Positions 59,061-64,000 of a stretch of 64,000 bases of DNA are shown one piece after another. Source of the stretch: Herbiconiux ginsengi. Lineage in GTDB: Bacteria; Actinomycetota; Actinomycetes; Actinomycetales; Microbacteriaceae. The notes under the pieces were generated by a model. That model saw nothing but the letters and a program-made list of their open reading frames with translations, was not told the origin of the DNA and searched no databases. Position 1 is the stretch's first letter. Each line of letters opens with the position of its first letter. The stretch spans positions 154,016-218,015 of the forward strand of contig NZ_FNPZ01000005.1 of assembly GCF_900107435.1 (NCBI RefSeq), given 5' to 3'. The translations under genes and the position numbers were made by a program.

Positions 59061-59504
59061 GTGACGCGGCGGGGTTGGGTGGCACATGTGTATCCATTGC
59101 TGCACGCGCAGAGCCCGGAGTACGGTCCGGAACTCAGAGCATCGTTGGCGCGACTGGCACCGGCGTTCCATTTCACTCCCGAACTGGTTGCACAGCTGGC
59201 CCGACAATACGCAGGCGAAGCCCACCTCGACGACCCGGTCGCGTTCCCAGGAAACGCAAATTCCGCCTTCCCTTGCCAGCTACCGTCAACATTTGTCCTC
59301 AACGCTGACGAAGATGAACTCCACGCTTCCGGCGAGGAATTCGGTCGGCAACTTCGCAACGCAGGAGTCCACGTTGACATGGGGGCTCAGCCGCACATGT
59401 ACCATGGGTGCCTTGATGACACCTCACTGCCTGCGGCGCATTCGGCCATCGCGACGATGGCGAATTGGCTCACGGACGCCCTTCGAGCAGCGACGTTGCC
59501 GTAG
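59061..59504 (+). pseudogene. Alpha/beta-hydrolase (acetyl-esterase type) C-terminal fragment
   Basis: 147 codons. LPSTFVLNADEDELHASGEE holds the catalytic Asp region and QPHMYHGCLDD the catalytic His of HSL/Aes-type esterases. The oxyanion HGGG and the GxSxG nucleophile part are absent, and no upstream frame supplies them, so this is a 5'-truncated remnant. It is antisense to the N-terminal end of the TetR reading frame. Confidence 0.7.
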
Positions 59505-60182
59505 TCAGTCTGCCGCTCTCGCTGACAGCCCCTTGTTCTCGGACCCATCCGTCTGGCGCCGCCAGTGGACGCCACCACAATCCCACCCCAGCGGCGCACT
59601 GAGGACCACACGCGGAGCGACCGCTCCACTGCTCCCAAATCACGGGACGCCAAAGAGGATTCCACCTTTGAGGAGCTAGCTGCACGTCCGCAGTCGCCAG
59701 GCAGAACCGCCCGACCTGCATGTCGGTCCGCGACGTGATCAATGACCCGGTCGTGTCACACGTCGCTCTCCTCAGCACGCACTGGCGATGGCGCTGTCGT
59801 TGTGTGCCGGCATGGCCGCTTCTTCCAGTCTCCTTGACGGAAAGATTCGAGCGAGGTCACTCGGTTCTGCAACAGCCGACGAAAAGGCGGAGCGTTGTAT
59901 GTCGCACATTCCAGCCATTTCGCTGCGGGGTTGAGGCGTCGCGGAGCATGCAGCTAGATGGGCCGAGATCGTTCAGGATCCGCCGCCCGCGTCTCGTTGG
60001 CGACACCGCGAGACCGGACGCGCCCCAGCGCATGAGCTATATCTTGATGGGTTCGTAGCCATCGCGAACCTCATCCCGACAGTCACCACGATCGCCTCCT
60101 TGGGGGCGACGATGCGCCGATCCCCACCCCGCATTCACAGCCGCGGTGCGGCCAAACGCTGTGGGGATCGATGGCAAGCCGT
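59505..60182. other. Gene-free stretch of about 680 bp
   Basis: Short frames exist on both strands, but none has a ribosome site or a family match I recognise. No repeat or strong hairpin is visible. With the esterase fragment before it, this looks like decayed DNA between two functional units. Confidence 0.55.
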
Positions 60183-61028
60183 CTAGAGAAGGGCGTTCGC
60201 GCCTACCCAGAGAACGCCGGGGTTGAGCCGGTGTGGGTGCAGCCGAGTCATAGTTTCGAAGAACTGGAGCGGCGTCGCAGACGTAGCGAGGTGCTCGTCA
60301 ACGTCGTCGAGATACTTCCGGGTGAGTGCGATATGTGCCGGGGCATCCGCGGAGGCCGGATTCTTGTGTCCCGCGACGACGTGCGCCGGGTCGAGTGAGC
60401 TGACAATGTCCAGAGCCTTCCGCCATGCATCGCGGCCTCCGTCCACGGACTCGGCGAGCGAGAGGTGGACCTCGTTGTAGACGACGTCTCCGGCTACGGC
60501 CAATCGCAGATCAGGCACCCAAAGGACGGTGCTGTCATCGGTGTCGCTGTGCCCGACTTCGACGGGGAGAAGCTCTTTTCCTTCCAGCCGGATCCCGTTC
60601 TCGTCGGCAACCCGCACATCGAACTCTGCTGTGGGTATTTCGGTGGGGAAGAGAACGTCCCAGAATGCGGTGCGCGCCTCCGCGCTCGCGGGACTGACAA
60701 TCTGGGCGCGTGTGCTAGCCGTGGCGTGCACCACGGCGTCGGAATACCGTTCGAGGATGATGGGTGTTCCGAACCAGTGATCACCATGACCGTGGGTGAT
60801 GTAGATGTCCGTGATCGTTCGTTTGGTGCCTTCAACCCAGTCCAGCACTTTGCGCGCCGACGCGGTGGTGAAGGGCGGGTCCACGAGTACTGCGTCGTGG
60901 TTTCCGTAGATCAAGGTGGTTGTTTGGGGTGACCATGCGATCGGGTCTCCGTTGGGCATATTGAGGTTCCCCGAATGCTGGGGCAGCGGCGGTGTTACGA
61001 ACGTGCTGTATTTCAGACTGTTTGACAC
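60183..61028 (-). CDS. MBL-fold metallo-hydrolase
   Basis: 281 residues. TTLIYGNHDAVLVDPPFTTA opens the fold. HxHxDH is ITHGHGDHWFG; later ligands are VEVGHSDTDD, AVAGDVVYN and VVAGHKNP, the complete dinuclear set. The GHS/GD/AGH spacing matches the quorum-quenching and glyoxalase II-like hydrolases acting on small esters or lactones. Cytosolic. It sits directly behind the oxidoreductase-SnoaL fusion, 12 nt apart, so the two are probably co-transcribed. Confidence 0.87.
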   Translation of the reverse strand: MSNSLKYSTFVTPPLPQHSGNLNMPNGDPIAWSPQTTTLIYGNHDAVLVDPPFTTASARKVLDWVEGTKRTITDIYITHGHGDHWFGTPIILERYSDAVVHATASTRAQIVSPASAEARTAFWDVLFPTEIPTAEFDVRVADENGIRLEGKELLPVEVGHSDTDDSTVLWVPDLRLAVAGDVVYNEVHLSLAESVDGGRDAWRKALDIVSSLDPAHVVAGHKNPASADAPAHIALTRKYLDDVDEHLATSATPLQFFETMTRLHPHRLNPGVLWVGANALL

Positions 61029-61040
61029 GGCTGTTTCCCC

Positions 61041-62783
61041 TTAGAACATGGTGTTGTTGTTGGCGGCTTGCGCAGGGACGTCTTGCGCCGCGCTCCAATG
61101 CTCGACAATTTTCAGATCGCGAACACGGAACAGGTCGATGACCGACGATCCGAGGTCGTCGGGCGAGGTCTGGTAGTGGCTGTGCACGGCGACGAAGTCG
61201 CCCTCGGCGATGAAACGCTTGGGGGTGATGGTGAGTTGGGGATTCGCCTCGAAATAGGCGGCGAGGTCGGCTCGAAGGTCCCCTCCCCCGCGCGGAACGT
61301 GCAATCCGTGTTCGAAGTAGTCCGGGCCGACGTAGGAGGGAAGGCTGTCGAGGTTTCTCTCACCCAGCACCTCTTTGACATAGTTCCTCACGACCTCGCG
61401 GTTGTGAGGCGTGAACCAGCGCTGTGTCGGAAGGGTGGAGCCCGGGTTACTGAGCGTGGTGAACGCGTTGTCAGCGACAGTGTCAGGGACTTCTTGAAGG
61501 ATGTCCCAGTGTTCAGCGATCTTGCCGTCCTGGAATCGGAAGATGTCGAATACAGCAAGGCCAGAGGTTCCGGGCACGGTGATGCCGTGAGAGTGCAGCA
61601 GCACAATATCGGCGTCGGTGAGAGCGTGAATGTTTACGTAGTCAGCCTCGGGGAATTGAGCCTTCCAGGCTGCACCAAAGGCCTTCATCGCCTCAGGTCC
61701 GTCAGGCGCGAGGGGGTTGTGCTGGATGTAGTCCGGGCGGATTAGCGCGTCAACCTTGGTGAGGTCGCCTCCCGGCTCGAACACCGCGCGCAACACGTCC
61801 GCGGCCTCATATGCCTTCCGTGCCTCACGAACAGTCAGCACGATCTTCCCGGAGGTGCGTCCCGTTTCGCCAAGGGCGTGCGCTTGAGCTGCTTGCGCCA
61901 AGGGGAACGTCGCTTCGATGTGCGCGCGCAGCTGCCCGTTTTCGACGAGGTCAGCAATCGCGTTCATTCCGGCGCCGTCTGCCTGAACAAGCAACGACTC
62001 GAACCGGACACCAAGTTCGACGAAGGTCTCAGCTTCTCCGTCGGCCAGGGGAACCGGCAGGATGGAGATAAGCGTTCCCCCACGTCTGAGCACGCTCAGC
62101 GATCGGGCGCGGCCTGCCTGATCGAAAGACACCGAGTCAAGGACAATGTCGATGTCGGCGGGGAGGGTGGTGAGATCGACTGCTTCGTAGTCGATGACTT
62201 CATCCGCTCCCATTGATCGAACAAAATCATGCTTGTTCGCGCGGGCCGTCCCAATGACGTACGCGCCGCGCGATTTGGCGATCTGGATCGCCAAATGTCC
62301 CACACCACCTGCGGCAGCGTGGATCAAGACGCGTTGCCCTGACCGAACACCGGCTGTTTCAACGAGAGCTTGGTACGCAGTCAGGGATGCGAGAGGAAGA
62401 GCCGCGGCCTGCACGTGATCGATGTACGCGGGCTTCGTGGAGAACACACGCGCTGGCGCGGTGACAAACTCGGCATGCGAGCCCACCCCTTCCGGATACG
62501 GCAGCATCCCGAAGACCTCATCGCCGGGCTTGAAGATCGTTACTCCCACACCCACCGCTTCAACAATTCCTGACACGTCCCATCCGAGGACGAGCGGAAG
62601 TCGGTCGATCGTGAGCACCCGAGCCCGGTTCGACCAATCCGTGGGGTTCACCCCGGCAGCGTTCACGGCCACGAGAATCTCTCCGGCGCGCGGCGAAGGA
62701 ACGGGCAGGTGTACAAGTTTCAGGACGTCGGGCGAACCGAGCGTTTCCTGGCTAACAGCGTTCATCACAGTAGGAAATGTCAT
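61041..62783 (-). CDS. Quinone oxidoreductase-like MDR fused to two SnoaL-like domains
   Basis: 580 residues. Residues 1-320 are a zinc-free MDR (NADPH:quinone oxidoreductase type) with VAVNAAGVNPTDW, LPLASLTAYQALVETAGVRS and the cofactor motif AAAGGVGHLAIQIAKSRGA. Two NTF2/SnoaL repeats follow: DALIRPDYIQHNPLAPDGPE...IAEHWDILQEVP and LPSYVGPDYFEHGLHVPRGG...IVEHWSAAQDVP. Each normally exists as a free protein. No frameshift is visible at the joins. The ATG at 62783 is chosen over one 12 codons earlier. It is divergent from a GlxA-type regulator. Confidence 0.9.
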   Translation of the reverse strand: MTFPTVMNAVSQETLGSPDVLKLVHLPVPSPRAGEILVAVNAAGVNPTDWSNRARVLTIDRLPLVLGWDVSGIVEAVGVGVTIFKPGDEVFGMLPYPEGVGSHAEFVTAPARVFSTKPAYIDHVQAAALPLASLTAYQALVETAGVRSGQRVLIHAAAGGVGHLAIQIAKSRGAYVIGTARANKHDFVRSMGADEVIDYEAVDLTTLPADIDIVLDSVSFDQAGRARSLSVLRRGGTLISILPVPLADGEAETFVELGVRFESLLVQADGAGMNAIADLVENGQLRAHIEATFPLAQAAQAHALGETGRTSGKIVLTVREARKAYEAADVLRAVFEPGGDLTKVDALIRPDYIQHNPLAPDGPEAMKAFGAAWKAQFPEADYVNIHALTDADIVLLHSHGITVPGTSGLAVFDIFRFQDGKIAEHWDILQEVPDTVADNAFTTLSNPGSTLPTQRWFTPHNREVVRNYVKEVLGERNLDSLPSYVGPDYFEHGLHVPRGGGDLRADLAAYFEANPQLTITPKRFIAEGDFVAVHSHYQTSPDDLGSSVIDLFRVRDLKIVEHWSAAQDVPAQAANNNTMF

Positions 62784-62853
62784 AGATCCCACATTGCGAC
62801 AGTACAGGGCGCCATACAATGGCTATTAGGACACTTATCGACGGGATCTTGCC

Positions 62854-63843
62854 ATGCCTACTCCACACCGTGTTGCCGTTCTTGCTCTTAACGGCGTCTA
62901 CCCGTTCGACCTTGGCATTCCCGCGCGGGTGCTAGGCGCCGCGGGCGGGCGGTACTCCATCGTCACTTGCAGCGTTGACGGCCGCGCAGTGCGCACAAAT
63001 GCTGACTTCGAGATCAGTATCGAGAACGGACCAGAGGCACTCGAGAACGCGGAAACAGTCATCGTTCCTGCGTTTGAGACCGCCACACTCGATCGCTCGC
63101 ACTTAGCCACAATGGCCCAAGCCCTCTCAAAGGTCGCGCCAGGAACCCGAATCGTCTCCATCTGCACGGGCGCTTTCATCGTCGCAGCGGCAGGCCTTCT
63201 AAACGGGCGTCGCGCGACGACGCACTGGGCCGCAGCGACTCTGTTTCGTGACTGGTTCCCGGAAGTCGACCTCGATCCCGATGTGCTCTTCGTCGATGAA
63301 GGCGACGTCCTCACGTCCGCCGGCGCGGCCTCCGGGCTAGACGCCTGCCTCCACCTCATCCGAAAAGATCATGGGAGCGAAGTAGCTAACCACGCCGCTC
63401 GTGTCTGCGTTGCCCCACCGTGGCGAGACGGTGGACAGGCCCAGTACATCGAACACCACTTCCCGCACACGCCACAGCACGCATCTTCTGAAGTTCGGGA
63501 GTGGGCGCGAACGCGACTTCGCGAGCCCCTCACATTGGCGATGCTCGCCGAACACGCGCGTGTCAGCCCGCGAACACTTTCACGGCTCTTCGACAAGGAA
63601 GTTGGCATAAGCCCTGGCCGTTGGCTCGCGCAACAGCGCATCGACCAGGCCCGACAGCTTCTCGAATCCACCGATCTTGCGGTTGAGCAGATTGCCAACC
63701 AGGTCGGCTTCCAAGGCAGCGCATCGCTGCGCGAACACTTCGGTAACACTCTCGGGGTCTCCCCCAACGCCTACCGGCGTACTTTCCAAGGAGTTCAGTC
63801 TCAAGGATCTGAAATCACATCACTGGATCTCCAAGCGCCATGA
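62854..63843 (+). CDS. GlxA-family AraC-type transcriptional regulator
   Basis: 329 residues. An N-terminal DJ-1/PfpI-like domain (RVAVLALNGVYPFDLGIPAR; IVSICTGAFIVAAAGLLNGR with the nucleophile-elbow Cys) precedes a C-terminal AraC pair of helix-turn-helices (LTLAMLAEHARVSPRTLSRL; AVEQIANQVGFQGSASLREH). Such proteins usually activate a divergent gene, here the MDR-SnoaL fusion. The 70-bp spacer between them must hold both promoters. Confidence 0.93.
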   Translation: MPTPHRVAVLALNGVYPFDLGIPARVLGAAGGRYSIVTCSVDGRAVRTNADFEISIENGPEALENAETVIVPAFETATLDRSHLATMAQALSKVAPGTRIVSICTGAFIVAAAGLLNGRRATTHWAAATLFRDWFPEVDLDPDVLFVDEGDVLTSAGAASGLDACLHLIRKDHGSEVANHAARVCVAPPWRDGGQAQYIEHHFPHTPQHASSEVREWARTRLREPLTLAMLAEHARVSPRTLSRLFDKEVGISPGRWLAQQRIDQARQLLESTDLAVEQIANQVGFQGSASLREHFGNTLGVSPNAYRRTFQGVQSQGSEITSLDLQAP

Positions 63844-63908
63844 ACCCACGCTGGGCCATGCCAGTGACGGGCGCGCAGGATTGGATCGTAAGAACTCTGT
63901 GTTGGCTA

Positions 63909-64000
63909 GGGCGTGTCTCCCATATGTTCGGTGAAGCTCGCGGCAGTCTGGTCGGGTGAGGTCGACGGGTTCGCGGTATCGGGTGTTCACGGACGAGCAG
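63909..64000 (+). mobile_element. Left end of an IS5-family element
   Basis: GGGCGTGTCTCC starts right after CTAG, the usual IS5-subgroup target, and looks like a terminal repeat. A transposase start follows within 50 nt. The rest lies outside the window, so the second terminal repeat cannot be checked. Confidence 0.6.
63956..64000 (+). CDS. IS5-family transposase, 5' end only
   Basis: The GTG at 63956 opens VRSTGSRYRVFTDEQ, running to the last base. SRYRVFTDEQ(W) is the conserved N-terminus of actinobacterial IS5-type transposases, before the DDE domain. Only 15 codons are visible. Confidence 0.65.
   Translation, partial: MRSTGSRYRVFTDEQ

Noticed and set aside
1..64000. CRISPR arrays, rRNA and tRNA genes
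   Set aside because: No regularly spaced direct repeats or RNA gene cores were seen in reading both strands.

Overview
The window is high-GC DNA with compact, strongly coupled operons (many 4-nt stop/start overlaps), GTG and TTG starts, a split three-subunit pnt transhydrogenase, permease-ATPase fusion transporters and GC-rich terminators without long U-tracts. This points to a free-living actinobacterium, most plausibly Microbacteriaceae or another member of the Micrococcales. The genus is inference. The content is almost wholly catabolic and accessory: five substrate-utilisation islands separated by decayed insertion sequences. No rRNA, tRNA or CRISPR array was seen.

Region 1 (1-14.5 kb) is an oxidative cluster with a family III CoA-transferase (cut by the window edge), an orphan branched-chain-type binding lipoprotein, a metallo-beta-lactamase-fold hydrolase, a flavin monooxygenase with an N-terminal NTF2-like domain, three SnoaL-like proteins, two SDRs (one resembling 3-alpha-hydroxysteroid dehydrogenase), a complete pntAa-pntAb-pntB set, a flavin reductase and a Baeyer-Villiger-type monooxygenase. 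The likely logic is alcohol to ketone, ester or lactone insertion, ring opening and CoA activation, with NADPH from the transhydrogenase. A GACT-N4-AGTC-like inverted repeat recurs at four of its promoters.

Region 2 (14.5-23.4 kb) has a 1.7-kb gene-poor stretch with a decayed GH1 beta-glucosidase tail, a four-gene oligopeptide/oligosaccharide-type ABC importer, a Fic toxin/VbhA-type antitoxin pair, and ISL3 and IS3 transposase remnants.

Region 3 (23.4-36.6 kb) is a divergent system. On the minus strand are a flavin reductase, RibB, a DHDPS-family aldolase, a zinc alcohol dehydrogenase, an HbpS/GlcG protein, a two-subunit GMC oxidoreductase and a xylose-isomerase-like TIM barrel. On the plus strand are an LLM flavin monooxygenase, a PucR-type regulator, an SRPBCC protein and an NCS1 nucleobase-type transporter with a C-terminal zinc ribbon. 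Glycerate kinase follows. The GMC/small subunit/TIM-barrel trio resembles glycoside 3-oxidation and elimination systems.

Region 4 (37-48.4 kb) has a truncated IS481, a hypothetical gene, three cytoplasmic glycosidases (an (alpha/alpha)6 hydrolase, GH43-FN3 and GH3), a sugar-type MFS transporter and a divergent TetR regulator. The 37-bp double operator between transporter and regulator is repeated almost exactly 30 kb away, upstream of the Region 2 ABC importer, which suggests one regulon for glycoside uptake and hydrolysis.

Region 5 (48.4-64 kb) is a nitrogen-salvage operon: two isochorismatase-like hydrolases (one with its catalytic Cys replaced by Ala), a peptide-type ABC transporter, allophanate hydrolase, two DUF1989 proteins (carboxyguanidine deiminase family) and a TetR regulator with two matching operators, but no guanidine/urea carboxylase. 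This gene set would fit a carboxylase-free route from guanylurea through carboxyguanidine and allophanate to ammonia. After it come an esterase fragment, an MBL-fold hydrolase, an unusual quinone-oxidoreductase/SnoaL/SnoaL fusion, a GlxA-type AraC regulator and the first bases of an IS5-family element.
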